Shown: positions 10,901 to 23,047 of the stretch, piece after piece | Position numbering within the stretch: position 1 is the stretch's first letter | Layout: each line of letters starts with the position of its first letter | Assembly: GCF_002878395.1 (NCBI RefSeq) | Contig: NW_025892961.1 | Coordinates: forward strand, 380,630-444,629 | Source: Capsicum annuum | Lineage: Eukaryota > Streptophyta > Magnoliopsida > Solanales > Solanaceae | Direction of reading: 5' to 3' | Length of the DNA: 64,000 bases | Notes under the pieces: generated by a model | Told to the model about the DNA's origin: nothing | The model's input: only the letters and a program-made list of their open reading frames with translations | The model's database searches: none | Program-made: the position numbers and the translations under genes

Positions 10901-11903
10901 TAAAATTAAGATCAATCTAACTATAAGAAAGCCTAACCTACCTTGAGTCTAAATTGCTCATGAACCAAAGAGCTTTTCCTTTTCTTTTATTAAAGATTCT
11001 TCCGTGAGCCAAGCTATCAACAACATAATCTAAGCATCATTATGAGATTAACAACACCCATTATGCCACATTTATTCCCTAGGTTCAAAATGACACCAAA
11101 CCCCCAAGTGTGCCTCACCTTAAAAAAATAAGTTTTTGAGACCAACCCATTGTCCAAATATCATTAGGTAGATATGACCTTCAAGAAATTTGAATAAATT
11201 AATCACATTTGTGGCTATACTTGAGCCTCAAACCATTAGGGGTTTTGGGTATAGAAATTAAGAAATTAACACCAAACTTGAAGGAATCATACCTTAAATT
11301 TTTACAAAAAAATGGATTACATAAGTTATTGAATCTCCTTATCAACCCACAAAACTCATTTAAAGATTTTACACTCTATTAGGGCTAAGACCTAAAGAGG
11401 CAAGCACAGAATAGCCAAAATTTTAGTCAAGACATACTTTAAATAGGCTTAGCCCAGGCCTCCGGTAGGGTAGTTATGGAGCCCATATGGCCTTGTTCGC
11501 GACACTGTGTTTTCACCTGTCCCATCACAGTCGTGGTATATTTTTCTATTCTAAGATATGGATGAAACTTGGAAGTTGGTTTTAGAATTTGGGCAATGCC
11601 TTGAGATGCATTCGAAGTCCGTTTTGAGCAAATGAGATATGTAACCAAATAGATTTTGATGATCCAAATGCATTGGAAAATTTGGATTCCTCAGTTGATG
11701 TCATATTACTATTGTTTTTGCCTGGTTGTCAAGTAGAACCAACGAAGACTTCAAATTGGTAAATTGGTTCTAAAAACCAAACAAACCCCCAGATAACTAA
11801 ACATTATGTTCCAACAAGTAACTAATAACTTGTGGAAGTTATGAAGTAGCTCAATCAGCGAGAATAAGCAAGAACATAGAAAATGACCTGAAGTTTCATT
11901 AAA
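7922..11903 (-). repeat. Shared LTR of the Gypsy array: 5' LTR of copy A and 3' LTR of copy B
   Basis: This 3.98-kb LTR ends (minus strand) in GGGTTATGACA beside the copy A primer site. It begins near 11,903, where TTTTAATGAAACTTCAGG replaces the cleaner TGTAATGACCCTTCAGG seen at the end of the copy B 5' LTR (39,486). Gag of copy A lies to its left and the chromodomain end of copy B pol to its right, so one LTR serves two internal regions. It is collinear with 32,535-39,486 once the solo LTR there is removed. It holds a 39-bp minisatellite and no gene; open frames within it are chance or repeat-derived. Confidence 0.9.
9614..9876. repeat. 39-bp minisatellite in the shared Gypsy LTR
   Basis: Units start at 9,614, 9,653, 9,692, 9,731, 9,770, 9,809 and 9,848, a strict 39-bp spacing: six full units and a partial one. 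Each unit contains CATCATCATAACATC and TATATCCTNTGGATTCAC-type blocks. Because 39 is a multiple of three, both strands show long repetitive open frames (13-residue repeats), which I do not regard as genes. The paired LTR of copy B has ten full units. Confidence 0.93.
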
Positions 11904-13027
11904 ACACCACTAATAAGGAATTTTGTCCCTAAAAATTAAAGATGAATAAGATACCAGATATCTCAAACAAGTAAGGATACTGGGACTGCATCTCACTCTT
12001 GATCTCCCAAGTAGCCTCCTCTATTAGGCGATGACTCCACTGAACCTTGACTACCAAAATCACTTTAGAACATATTCTCCTAACATCACTAGCCAAAATA
12101 AGCACGAGCTCCTCCACAAAGGTAAGTTTGTCGTCTAAGTAGATCGAGTGCTATGTAAACATATGAGAAGGCTCAGGATTATATTTTTGTAACATATATA
12201 CATGGAAAATCGGATGAACAATGGTGAATTCTAGAGGTAAAGATAACTCGTAGGCCATCTTGCCAACTATACAAAGGATCTCAAAAGGACCAACATAGAG
12301 AGGGCTAAGTTTACCCTTCTTTAAAAATCTCATCAAACCTCTCCTGGGGGAAACACAATGTAATACATAATGACCAACTCCAAATCTCAAGGAAAGGATT
12401 CTATGGTTGGTGTAGGACTTCTTCTTACTCTGGGCTACACTCGGCCTATCTTGAATCACCCTGACTCTATCCAATGAGTCTTGAAGAAAATATGTACAAA
12501 AGAGTGTAATCTTGAAAGTCTCAAACCATTCTATAGGTGAATGACATATTCTATCATACAAAGCCTCATACATCCCCATCTCAATACTAAAATTATAACT
12601 ATTGTTGTTGGAGTACTCTGCCAGTGCTAAGTATTATTTCCCCTAGCTTCCAAAGTCTATAACATAAGCTCGGAGCATATCCTCAAGTACTTGAATAGTC
12701 TGCTGGGACCGACCATCCATCTGTAGATAAAGGTTATACTCAAATACCCTAAAGTACCTAACTCCTCTTGAAATTCTCTCCAAAACTAGAAAGTAAATAA
12801 AGAACCACGGTCTGATAAAACAGACACAAGGACCCTATGCAATCCAATTATCTCTCAAACATAAATCAGGGCTAATTTATAAACACTGAGGGTCATCTAA
12901 ATAGGAAGAAAATGTGCCGACTTGGTTAAATAATCCAAAATACCGCAAATACCATTGTGACCATGGGAAGTATAATGAAAACCAATAATGAAGTCCATGT
13001 TAACCATTTCCTATTTCTACTCAAGAA
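11904..13027 (-). pseudogene. Gypsy copy B integrase core and chromodomain relic
   Basis: The minus strand continues integrase beyond Copia-B: I-L-E-stop-K-stop-E-M (two Trp codons now TAG, 13,011-13,019), N-M-D-F with the first DDE Asp, L-S-D-R-G-S with the second Asp, a frameshift, then G-R-S-Q-Q-T-I-Q-V-L-E-D where the catalytic Glu is Gln. An open stretch (12,579-12,151) contains KLSPLYVGPFEIL and VGKMAYELSLP. A chromodomain-like end follows (12,117-11,929) with V-K-V-Q-W and I-E-E-A-T-W-E, ending Y-P-Y-L-F. Chromodomains of this lineage direct integration to heterochromatin. The stretch from 11,904 to about 11,930 would be the polypurine-tract region. Confidence 0.88.
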
Positions 13028-13032
13028 TGGGT
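13028..13032. repeat. Copia-B target-site duplication, left
   Basis: TGGGT directly precedes the Copia-B LTR and is repeated exactly at 19,105-19,109 after the other LTR; copy A shows the same pentamer at 3,935-3,939. Removing the Copia and one pentamer joins Gypsy integrase as Q-R-L-P-I-L-E. Confidence 0.92.
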
Positions 13033-14096
13033 TGAAACTTGAGAGAGGGGTGAATTAAAATTTTCTTCTATGAGTTGACCACTGACTGCTCATAGTCAAC
13101 TCACATATAGATCAATACACTTCACCAAAAGATTAAACATAAATAGTTAAGTATTTAAATAATAAAGCTTAAAGTATAAAACATAAGGATTTATCCTTGT
13201 TCGGTACACCGATCCAGTCCGTCCATCCAGTCCCTTTCGATTTTAAGTTTACTTTATATTGTTGAAAGTTTAGTTTGAGTACAATGATAGGAAATAAGTT
13301 TTGAAGACATATTTTGCTTTTCAAATCTTTTGAAAAGGATTTAGTTGAGGTTAAAAAGATGACTGGATACTACACTTTATATAAAAATTCTAAACTAACG
13401 CTACAAAGCTTTGTATGACTAAGAATAAGACACATTAAACTTTTTCCTTGAAAGTGGGTAACCTATATCTATCTTTATTAATCTTCTTTTATAGTCTTTG
13501 ATTGTTATTCTTCATAACAAAACCCAAGATATTTTTTTTCAAGTAAGGATTTGAATTGATTCCTTGAATGAGAAGATTTTTACCTTATGGTATGTCCATA
13601 TCAGATATGTCCATACATGGTGCAATTTTTCTTTCTCACATTAATAAATTTTCATATCAGATATGTCTGTTTAAGGAGTGAGGTCTTTCTTCTCCTTTGA
13701 TTTTGTTGTGAGGTGCATCCAATTGATTTTTATATTGAGATCTTCTATTGATATGATTTTTTTGCCTTGTCAAGCGATATCCTACTGTTGAAGTCGCTCA
13801 ATATTTAGCACGATATTTGAGCGAATATTTCTTGCCTTGTGTTAGATATCCTTCCATGATTTGAGATCTTTAATGTCCTTTATGTGAGATATCTTTACAT
13901 CATTATGGATCTTTAATATGGATGTGGCTCTATATTTATCACGATATTTTTTGAGACAATATACCTTTCCTTATGTAAGATATCTTCAATGATTTGAGAT
14001 CTTCATTGTCCTTTGTATGAGATATCCTTCTATCATTAAGGATCTTTAATATCCTGCAAAGTTTACTTATTAGTTTGTCATTATTATAACCTAACA
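13033..14096 (-). repeat. Copia-B 3' LTR
   Basis: The 1,064-bp LTR starts (minus strand) TGTTAGGTTATAATAATG at 14,096 and ends AAGTTTCA at 13,033. Against the 5' LTR it lacks about 22 bp just inside the TGTTAG start and is clearly diverged, indicating an old insertion. It carries the 131-bp dimer at 13,788-14,050. Confidence 0.9.
13788..14050 (-). repeat. 131-bp tandem dimer in Copia-B 3' LTR
   Basis: Copies begin at TTGAAGTCGCTC (13,788) and TGGATGTGGCTC (13,919), 131 bp apart, matching the dimers in the two 5' LTRs. Confidence 0.72.
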
Positions 14097-14539
14097 GATA
14101 AATATATGAGGCTAAAAATCTCCATTTTCTGATATATATTGACTTCCCTATTTTTCACAGTAGTCGGGTTGCTCCCCCTGACTTGTAAATACTTCTATTA
14201 TTCCACCTTAACTTGTAGGCACTTTTGATGTTCCTGTCTTTCTTATTACTTAGTCATAACAAAAAAAACTACAAAGTAGCAAAAAGAGAAGTAGACAGAT
14301 AGAAGATATTTAATGTATTAACTAATAAGTACTAGGAAAAACAAACAGTATGGCTGATAGTGTGTTAAAAATTATTTTACAACCCAGTTAAAGCAAGGTA
14401 CATGACCCTCTTTTGAAAACAAATTTTTGGTTAAAAACTTACGAGAAAATTATAACAAGTAAAAGAGATTTTTGTCCAAAAAATAAGACTCATAATTCAT
14501 TAATGCTGAGCATACTAAGTCCTTTCTAAGGTAACAAAA

Positions 14540-14940
14540 TATTTCTTCTAACTGGGGTTTTTATAATAATAACTTCCAGTTGATTTTAAGAGTAAAAAAA
14601 TCATTATTTTCTAAATGATCTCAAAAAATAATGCTTTAAATCAATGAGTTTGGTCCTAGATAGATGCACACTATATTTAAATAAGATAATAACACTTGTA
14701 TTATCACACAATATGGGAATAAATTCGAAGGACAAATTAAAATGAAGTAGTTGATGCATAATCTATAAAATTAGAGTGCCACAACTTCTAAATTCTTTGT
14801 ACTCGGCTTTAGTTGTTGAAAGATAAACTAAGGTTTGCTTCTTTTTGTGCCATGAAATTAGGGAATCTTAAAAAATTTGACACGTTCCACTAGTGCTTTT
14901 GCTATCACTTCTATCACCTGTAGAGTCAGTGTCTTTGGGA
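14540..14940 (-). pseudogene. Copia-B RNase H relic
   Basis: On the minus strand a Ty1/Copia RNase H can be followed: K-S-T-S-G-T-C near 14,890, D-S-L-I-S-W-H-K-K-K-Q near 14,850, L-S-T-T-K-A-E-Y near 14,815, I-L-C-D-N-T-S near 14,690, and S-R-T-K-L-I-D-L-K-H-Y-F-L-R near 14,610-14,660. Frame changes and stops separate the blocks. The enzyme would remove RNA during cDNA synthesis. Copia-A's equivalent is beyond the left edge. The stretch 14,097-14,540 between this relic and the 3' LTR is AT-rich and shows no further domain; it would be the 3' untranslated part with the polypurine tract. Confidence 0.83.
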
Positions 14941-14989
14941 GTTTACTTGATTTGTAATCCAAAGAATCATGAGCTCTATCATAAGACTC

Positions 14990-15640
14990 ATTTCAAATTC
15001 TTCTTTCATCAAAATAGCTAAATTCTCATGTATAGAGATGTTAGGAATATCGAAAATAATATCATCAATATAAATTTGCACAATAAGAAGATTTGAATCA
15101 ACTTTTTGTATAAATAGTGTTGTATTAATTTTACCTCATTGAAAATTTTTATTTAGTAAGAAAGTACTCAATCTCTGATACCAAGCCTTTGGAGCTTGTT
15201 TAAGACCGTAGAGTTCTTCTCACAATTTGAAAACATTATTTAGGTAAGATGGATTTTCAAACCAGTGGGGTTGTTTTACTAAGATCTCCTCATGAAGGAA
15301 ACCACTTAAGAAGGCGCTTTGACATCCATGTGATATAACTTAAAATACATAAAAGCAACAAAATCTAATAATATTTGAATTGATTCTAACCTTGCTATAG
15401 GAGCAAAGGTTCTATCTTAATCAATAGATTTTTTTAGGAGTAGCCTTGAGCTATAAGTCTTGCTTTGTTTTCGATAACCATATCTTTTTCATTCAATTTA
15501 TTTCTATAGACCCATATAGTTCCAATTACCGAGCAGTTCATGGGTCTTTCAACTAGATTCCAAACTTGATTTTGTTCAAACTGGTCTAATTTTTCCTTCA
15601 CTATTTTGATCCATGATTCATCGTTAAGGCCTTATTATTT
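14990..15640 (-). pseudogene. Copia-B reverse transcriptase relic
   Basis: This is collinear with Copia-A 1-640. The minus strand has the YIDD catalytic box near 15,060-15,075, the L-L-I-V-Q stretch just before it and a degraded GLKQAPKAW-like block near 15,180-15,215. Numerous stops and small indels interrupt it. It would have encoded the cDNA-synthesising domain of the Copia polyprotein. Confidence 0.85.
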
Positions 15641-15899
15641 TTTGGTTCAATTTTAGATACAATGGCCACAAATGATTACTTTCTCAATAATGTTCTTGTT
15701 TGTATCCCATCATATTAATTTCCAATTACAAATTCATTTTGATCACTAGCATCGTGTTTCCAGACTCTTGGAATAGTTACTTTGACTATTTTTCTTATGG
15801 GAGCTGACTCTTGAGGGGGTATAGTCAACTCATCCTATGTTGGATCAGAGGTTGTGCTAGTATTGGCCCCAGATTGGAGATCACTCACTTGTTATTTAT

Positions 15900-16640
15900 C
15901 AAAACTCAAACTCACAGGACGTTGATTACATTCATCAAATAAAAAATGCATACTCACGTGCCCAAGCTTTATATGCCATAATCAAATATCATTGATTTGC
16001 ACAGAAAGGCAGGTTAAAGTAGAAAAATCAAGAATGTTTAAGACATAAAAATTATCAACACGTTTACCAATGAGAGAGATATCTCTTTTGTTCTCTTTGA
16101 TTGAGAAACTTCAGACTTTGAAGGAGACTCCAAATCAAGCATCACACAATTCACTAAGGCTGAGCAGGTTATGTTTGATGCTGTTTATTAGATACACTTC
16201 AGTAACTTCACATGAGGAGCTGATCTTTACTGAACTGACTTTGATGATATTTCCTCTTGCATTGTCATAGAATCTGACTGATCCTCCATCTAGTTTCCTT
16301 ATAGTAGAGAAATTTCTTTATTTCTAGTCCTGTTTCTAGAACATCCTCTATTAATGAACCATAATCCCTTCTTATAGCTCTTGCAGATATGTTCTTACAA
16401 AATAAAATATATTTCATTTAGGTACCCAAGCAGTCTTGGGTCTTTGTAGGTTAGATGTGCTTTGTTTAGGCTTCCAAACCCATACAGTATTAATATTATG
16501 ATTGCAACTATAGGATTTATTCCTTTTCTATCTACAGATAAAACAAACAGGTCCTCTAGAGGAGAAAACAGGTCTTTGCAAATTTACACGATTCTGATAA
16601 GGAACTTGGATTAATTTTAAAAGAGTTTGATCTCACAAAA
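15900..16640 (-). pseudogene. Copia-B protease and GAG-pre-integrase relic; integrase core absent
   Basis: The arrangement matches Copia-A: a protease block W-F-I-N-R-G-C-S (Asn for the catalytic Asp, near 16,345), then the N-x-L-S-L-S-x-L-C-D-like region, then L-G-H-V-S-M-H near 15,955. The frame then enters the S-D-L-Q-S-G-A-N-T-S-T-T-S linker and reaches RT with no integrase core. Because both Copia copies share this gap, it predates the array duplication. Confidence 0.78.
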
Positions 16641-17029
16641 TAGTGACTTGATGATCTCTTGATACTGTTTAGTTTTATTTTTACATTATTAATATCTTTA
16701 TGAACTAAGTCAACTTTGAATTGACATGCCTTAATTTTTATTTAATACCTTCTTTGTTTCTGTTTGAGTTTTTGTTTAAATCGAGCTTCGCAAATTTTCT
16801 TCTCTTGAGCGAGATTGTTATATTCATCTATAAATTTTTGAAGCTCGTCACTTATCATATCTCAATTAGATTTAAGAGTATAACAGCTATGATAATCATG
16901 TAGTCTTACCTCTTTGGATTCACCCATGGCCATGAAGCTCACATTGGTGCCTTTTATTTCTTATTCAATTTCATATTTATCACTTCAGGATTAAAAATTT
17001 TGTTTCTTCCTGGATAATTTTCTTTATAT

Positions 17030-17959
17030 TTTAGGGCAGTTTTATTTGAAGTAGCCAGGACTTCCACAGTAGTATCAGCAATCATCATTTCTAGTTGATT
17101 CGTTATTTTTGGCTACTTAGGATCTTTGTAGTCTTTGTCTCATGATCTGCCTTACTCCACGGATAATACGGGACATTCCTTTGCTATTAGCATCTTCCAA
17201 AATGTCCTCCTTTATCATTGGAGCAGCGTTGAAAGCTACTAGTTTCTTTATTAATCCTTGTGAAACCTGTTGATATAATTTTTCTTATATGCAATAAGGT
17301 TACCTCATAGTTCGTCATATGTCATGTTTTGAAGATCTTTGTCTTATAGAATAGCAGCCTTGGTTTTCGAAACCTTTGGGAAACTTTAGACCAGTTTTTG
17401 GACATATAGGTTGTGTGGATAGAACATCCTCGGTGATTTTATTTCTTATATAATTTTACTGAATCTTGCAAACATTGATTCAATATCCCCAGTCTCCTCC
17501 ATTTTGAATAACTCATATTCATTTACAAGAGTAGCAATTTTTACTTCTTGACTTTGGTGGTTCCTTCATAGGTTACCTCAAGTTTGTCCCACATCTCTTT
17601 GTTGTCTCGCATATTAAAATCTTGTCGTATTCTTCTCCAATAACTTCATACAAAAGCAAACTAATAACACATCTGTAAGTTTGAATTACCTCTTTTTATT
17701 CTTTGGTAAACCCGAAGCTTTCAAGGTATTCTATATCAGAACTACTAGATTCTTTATCTTTGTCCTTTGACTTCTCCTTTAGTCCTAGAATCAACTTTGG
17801 ACCCTTCTTGATAACAACCCAGGCTTGGAATTCATTTGATAGGACAAAGATCCTGAACTTATTCTTCTAATAAGAGTAATATTTTCCATTATTGTATGGT
17901 GGTCATGTGGAGGGGTATCCATCATGAAGCAGAGCACCGGGAATTTTATAATTGGCCAT
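17030..17959 (-). pseudogene. Copia-B gag relic
   Basis: The start codon complements 17,957-17,959 and reads M-A-N-Y-K-I-P-G-A-L, matching the Copia-A gag start. The zinc knuckle near 17,045-17,085 reads C-stop-Y-Y-C-G-S-P-G-Y-F-K, with His changed to Tyr and a stop after the first Cys. The capsid part is scattered over several frames. Gag would assemble the particle. Confidence 0.78.
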
Positions 17960-18006
17960 TTGATCTTTGCTCACTTTCCGTTAATCAATGCTTTCTGTGT
18001 GACCTT

Positions 18007-18017
18007 CTCTGATACCA
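18007..18017 (-). other. Copia-B primer-binding site (Met-tRNA)
   Basis: TGGTATCAGAG on the minus strand, 2 bases from the LTR end, is an exact match to the usual initiator-Met primer site. Copia-A has one C-to-T change here. Confidence 0.88.
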
Positions 18018-18019
18018 AT

Positions 18020-19104
18020 TGAAATTCAAGAGGGGGGTGAATTGAATTTTTCTTCTATGAGTCGACTACAGATTCCTCATAGTTAACTTGCTTGCAGATC
18101 AAAACACTTTACAAACAGATTAAACTTAAATAGTTAAACATTTAAATAATAAAAAATAAAGTAAACAACACAAAGATTTATCCAAGTTCGGCTCACCAAT
18201 CCAGTGCCTACGTCAAGTCCCCTTGGGTTTCAAGTTTTTTTTGGATCATTGAAGATTTGATTTGAGTACAGAGATAGGAAACAATTTCTGAAGACTTATT
18301 TTGCTCTTTAGATATTGTGATACAACTTCAGTTGATGTTATAAAGATAACTTTATCCTATTCATTATATAACAATTGTAAACTTACGTTACAGAGCTTTG
18401 TAAGACTAAGAATAAGACAGTTTGAATTTTCTCCTTGAAGTTACGTAACGCGTGTCTGTCTTCATTCATCTTCTTTTATAGTCTTCAGCAACTATTCTTC
18501 ATAAGGAAACCCAAGATATTTCTTCTCAATCAAGGATTTGAAATGATTCCTTGATTAAGGGAGTTTTCACCTTATGGTATGTCCATATCAGATATGTCTA
18601 TACTTGGTGCGGTTTTCCTTTCTCACATCTATACATATCCATATCAGATATGTCTAAGCAAGGAGTTAGATCTTACTTCTCCTTTTATCTTTCCTTGAGT
18701 TGCGTCCAATTGCATTGTCTATTGAGATCTACAGTTGATATGTTTTTGTTTCCTTGTCAAGTGATATCCTACTTTTGATGTCGCTCCATATTTAGCATGA
18801 TTTTTTAGAGAGTATATCTTGCCTTGAGTGAGATATCCTTCCATGATTAGAGATCCTCAATGTATTTTATCTGAGATATCTTTCCATCATTAGCGATCTT
18901 TAATATTGATGTGGCTCCATATTTAACACGATATTCTTTGCGAGATAATTCCTTGCCTTCTACGAGATATCATCCATGATTTGAGATCTTAGATGTCCTT
19001 TTTGTGAGATCTCTTTCTATTATTAAGAATCTTCATTATCCTACAAAGTTCACTCATTAGTTTGTCATTACAAAAACATAAAACATAAATGTAGGAAGCT
19101 AACA
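18020..19104 (-). repeat. Copia-B 5' LTR
   Basis: The 1,085-bp LTR runs from TGTTAGCTTCC (minus strand, at 19,104) to TTGAATTTCA (18,020). It is the closest relative in the window of the Copia-A 5' LTR, closer than its own 3' partner, as expected if the Copia was duplicated after integration. Confidence 0.9.
18775..19036 (-). repeat. 131-bp tandem dimer in Copia-B 5' LTR
   Basis: Copies begin at TTGATGTCGCTCC (18,775) and TTGATGTGGCTCC (18,906), 131 bp apart, as in the other two Copia LTRs. Confidence 0.75.
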
Positions 19105-19880
19105 TGGGTAACCTCTGAGACATATCTCATGGACACTGGTACTTGGCCTTAACCTGCTGACAACATGGGCAATAAGCTACAAAGACTGCCATATCTCTCT
19201 TCATACTGTCCCACCAATAAAACTGCCTCAAATCTCTATACAACTTAATCGTACTGGGATAAATAGAATATCTAGAGCTGTGAGCCTCATTCAGAATTGA
19301 CTGAATCAAGTCATCTTGTCGGGGAATACAAATATGACCTTAAAATCTCAAGATACCCTTGAAATCTATGGTGTGTCTCTCAGACTCACAATTCACCACC
19401 TAATCACGGATAAGGCACAACTCATTATCCTAAAAAATGAAGATCATGAATCTACTAAAATAGGAAGGACCTTGCATCTGCACAAGACAAAATCATCGTA
19501 GGATCCGAAGTATCAAGGCAAATCATCAAATTGGATAAGGACTGGATGTCCCATGCCAAGGGCCTCTGAGAAACTGATATACATGCCAAACAACCCATAG
19601 TCACCAGCTTGAGACTCAAGGCATCATCCACCACATTCACCTCACCTAGATGATACATGATGGAAATATTATAGTCCTTAAGCAACTCCATCAACATATG
19701 CTAGCGAGCATTAAGCTTATTCCAGGTCATAAGATTCTAAATACCATGATGATTAGTAAAAATCTCATAATGTATGCCATACAAGTAATTCCACCAAATA
19801 TTGAGTGCGACAACTATGACAACTCCAAATTATAAGTGGGGTAGTTGCACTCATGTACCTTAAGTTGTCTAAAAGCATAG
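19105..19880 (-). pseudogene. Gypsy copy B integrase zinc domain and C-terminal RNase H relic
   Basis: After the TGGGT duplication (19,105-19,109) the Gypsy pol of copy B resumes. The integrase HHCC block (19,309-19,127) reads EAHSSRYSIYP, YRDLRQFYWWDSM and CPCCQQVK, with Tyr for a zinc-ligand His as in copy A. Further right is the RNase H tail (19,697-19,455), with L-L-K-D-Y-N-I-S-I-M-Y-H and V-N-V-V-D-D-A-L-S. The segment ends at 19,880, where the LARD is inserted; RNase H resumes at 29,340. Relative to copy A, several stops and small indels are added. Confidence 0.87.
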
Positions 19881-22800
19881 TGTAATGCCCCGATTTGCTG
19901 AACCAGAATGCTACACGGTGCCCATGACCTCTAGGGACCACAAGCTAACCCATGGCTGATATCTGTACCTGTACACTGCATAATATAGAACATAAATGTG
20001 GAATACATAATACTGTAAGGCCATAAGGTTCAAAATGGAATAATCCTAACATAAGAGTGGGGTGTAGAATACCAAAAACAACTGTAATACTATCTAAATT
20101 CTGAACATACTAGTCTGAAAAGCCTCTAACATGACTGTCTAAATATAGAGTTGATGGGACATGTCCCCAACTAACTTCGACTAGGTAAACTGAACTGAAA
20201 TAAACCATAACATAAGTAATGATCATGCCCTCGAGAGAAGAGGACTCACTGCTGGAATTCTGACAGTTGAGATGCACTGCTACTAATGGTCTAGAAATAG
20301 TGTATCAGAACCTATTGAGTAACATAAAATAATATAGCATTGCACGAATGCATCAGTACAATTGAGAGTACTGAGTATATGAGTGAGGTAGGATAAATAC
20401 AAAGGGTTTGTACGCATAAACAATTCTAACTAATATCAATGTGAGAACACATGCATACATAAGTACCTTCTAAACTCGTGATGATACTGACTATTGTGTC
20501 TGTATACTAACAACATGAGTTTATCGGTTCCGAGATACTAAATCACTGCATTTACTGATATTGATCTGTGAATCACTAATAAGTGAGGAACTGATATTGT
20601 GTATCTAAATACTAGGATGCTGATACTTTATTACTGATAAAGGAATGATCATTTTTGGCAGTATTGATTATGAAAGACTGGTCTAATTGACTGTATCTAA
20701 CAGTCCTGAAACTGAGTACTGATAGCATAAGTTTACTGAAATCTAATATGACTGGCAAATAGATTTTGATAGCTGATATAGCTGATAACATGAGTGACTA
20801 TATCTGATAGCCTTGTTACTGGATACGGATAACATGGGTGACTGTAGCTGACAGCCCTAAATCTAATGAAACTATCTGAGTTTTGTACTATATCTGAGTT
20901 AATTGTATCTCATAGTCCTGATATTCTAAAGAACTATCTAAGTTCTTTTACTAAGACTGAATGAAACTATGGTAGGTAATAGTTTAACCAATATGCCCCA
21001 TGTATGCTAATGTAGCTGAACTGGGTCCAATCCTTTCCTTGATTGGAAGGGTGTCAATACAGTACCACGGGTAAAGACAAGCTGTGAGTGACCCTTAAAT
21101 CAAGCAGTGACCCCAAAAGATATAGACAGATATCTGCCTCATCAACCCTCAAGCTAGCAGTGTTGATGTCTCAACCTATGCTGGCTACACAGTTCTGGAA
21201 TGTAAGGATGACTTCTAAGAATCACACCCTCATCTGACAGTGTGTGTTCCCATCCTTGGGTTCACTCGGTGCTAACTTCTACTCCCATATGAATAGGCAC
21301 TGAGAATGACTAAATGAACTGATTAACTGAACTAATTAACTGGACTAATAGTGTTTCTTAATTGATCTCAGCTAAATTTAATGAGTTCCATTGACTCATG
21401 GAATACTACTGAGATCTGAGGACTGACTGAGAGAACTGAAGTTACTGAGTACTGAGTAGAACTGGACTGGTACTGAGCTCACTGAATTCCCATTGACTGA
21501 TGGAATTACTACTGATGTCTGGAAACTGACTAAGTTCATGAGATTACTGAGATTTCATGAATCACATAACTGACTGAATTTTACTGAGCATGGCTTGACT
21601 GAGAATATCATCACAACATGACATGGCTCTAGGCACACAGTTATATTTTTCAGGTACAAGTACCCCCAGGTCTCAATGGAATGAAACTGACACACAAAAT
21701 TGACTTGTTCATAGTAATAGAGTCCACAATTCACAATATCATAAGTAATGGATTCAATACTACACATGGATCTCAATATTTCATACTTGGGAGGGGATAC
21801 ATTAAACATGGAAGTACTTTCTTAACTTCAATATCATGTTCACTACATTTCACCACCACAATACATCAATAACATGGAATTCTTGTAGAATCATAAAGAA
21901 TAGAGCATGGACTTGTTACTTGGTATTCTTAAGTCATGAAAACATGATTATTATTATTCTAGGCATTTTATCGAACACCTCTCATGCACAATTCAGGCAT
22001 AGGTGAAACCATAAGATTTTACATCATGAACAACTAAGTTTTACATGTTTTCAACTCACATGGTGTCATAGATTCATAATAACATATAAATATTCCAACT
22101 TGGGAATCATTCAGCATCAACAACTAGATTATCAACATCCAACAATATAGATATCATTAAAAACTAATTTCATAGATTTCAACTTACATACTAACATAGA
22201 TTCAAGAAAATACATAAAAATTCCAATTTGAAACCAGACAATAACCATCAACATGAACATAATCATACCAAAATAAAGTATTTCCAATACGTAATTTAAA
22301 ACTTGATTCTTGAGCTCCATGGATGAAAGAAATCCATGGATGAACACTACACATACCTTAATTCTTGATTTTACGAAGATTGACGGAGAAAATTCTTGAA
22401 TTTAGATCCTCAATTGAAAACCCCTCTTATTGTTCTTTAGAGAAATTAGAGAAAAGGAGAATATTTTTCTAAAAATGAGGCTTAATTTGGTGTTAAGGGG
22501 TATATATTGGGGTGGAACATGACAAAAATGCCCTTAGGAAGAGAGAAAAAGAGACAGTTGTCCCTCTGTTGACAGTCTGATAGGATGAAGTAAATTATTT
22601 ATAACTTTTTACTGCAATGTTCAAATTGTATGAAACCAATTGAATTGAAAAGAGAACTCAAAGAGCTTTCCATTGATATAAAGAAGCTCTCACATTTCAT
22701 TATATACAGGGAGTTATGATCATTTGAAGTTGATCTTGAAATTCTGAAAAAAACCTGGCAAAGCACTGGAGTTAATAGGCGGTGCAGACTAATAGCCCGG

Positions 22801-23047
22801 GGCTTCTGTATTGGGTACCCAAATCTACCTTTACGCTACTTCAAAAATTCTGAAACCCACCCGGGATATACTACAAGCTTTCTTGATCGTAACACAACTT
22901 GAAAATTGAAAAAACGGATGTCGAGAAGGTCACTAAATATGTCCCCAAAGTTTGGAGGTCTAAAATAAGACTAAGTGTTGAATCTTGAACACTTAGAAAA
23001 AATTTTCTAATTATTGGGATCTTTCATGGAGCTTTACGAGATGAATA
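19881..23047 (-). repeat. LARD 3' LTR
   Basis: About 3.17 kb, homologous over its length to 26,259-29,339. Its high-coordinate end lacks roughly 27 bp present at the start of the 5' LTR (TATTCATCTCG in place of the TGTAATACCCC start). It retains about 60 bp near 22,895-22,955 that the 5' LTR has lost. The middle (20,450-21,600) is rich in ACTGA/CTGATA words. Confidence 0.88.

Larger units (their letters stand above)
13033..19104 (-). mobile_element. Copia-B: full-length Ty1/Copia element inside Gypsy copy B integrase
   Basis: This 6,072-bp element has a 3' LTR (13,033-14,096), an internal region on the minus strand and a 5' LTR (18,020-19,104), bounded by exact TGGGT duplications. Internal order from the right is primer site, gag, protease/GAG-pre-integrase, RT and RNase H. 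The integrase core is missing between GAG-pre-integrase and RT, as in Copia-A. It lies in the same codon neighbourhood of Gypsy integrase as Copia-A, so the two are one insertion copied by a later duplication. Stops are frequent, so it is inactive. Confidence 0.93.

Noticed and set aside
21555..21872. Open frames conserved between the two LARD LTRs (also 27,790-28,215)
   Set aside because: Their conservation follows from LTR duplication; both strands are open over the same bases and no domain is recognisable.
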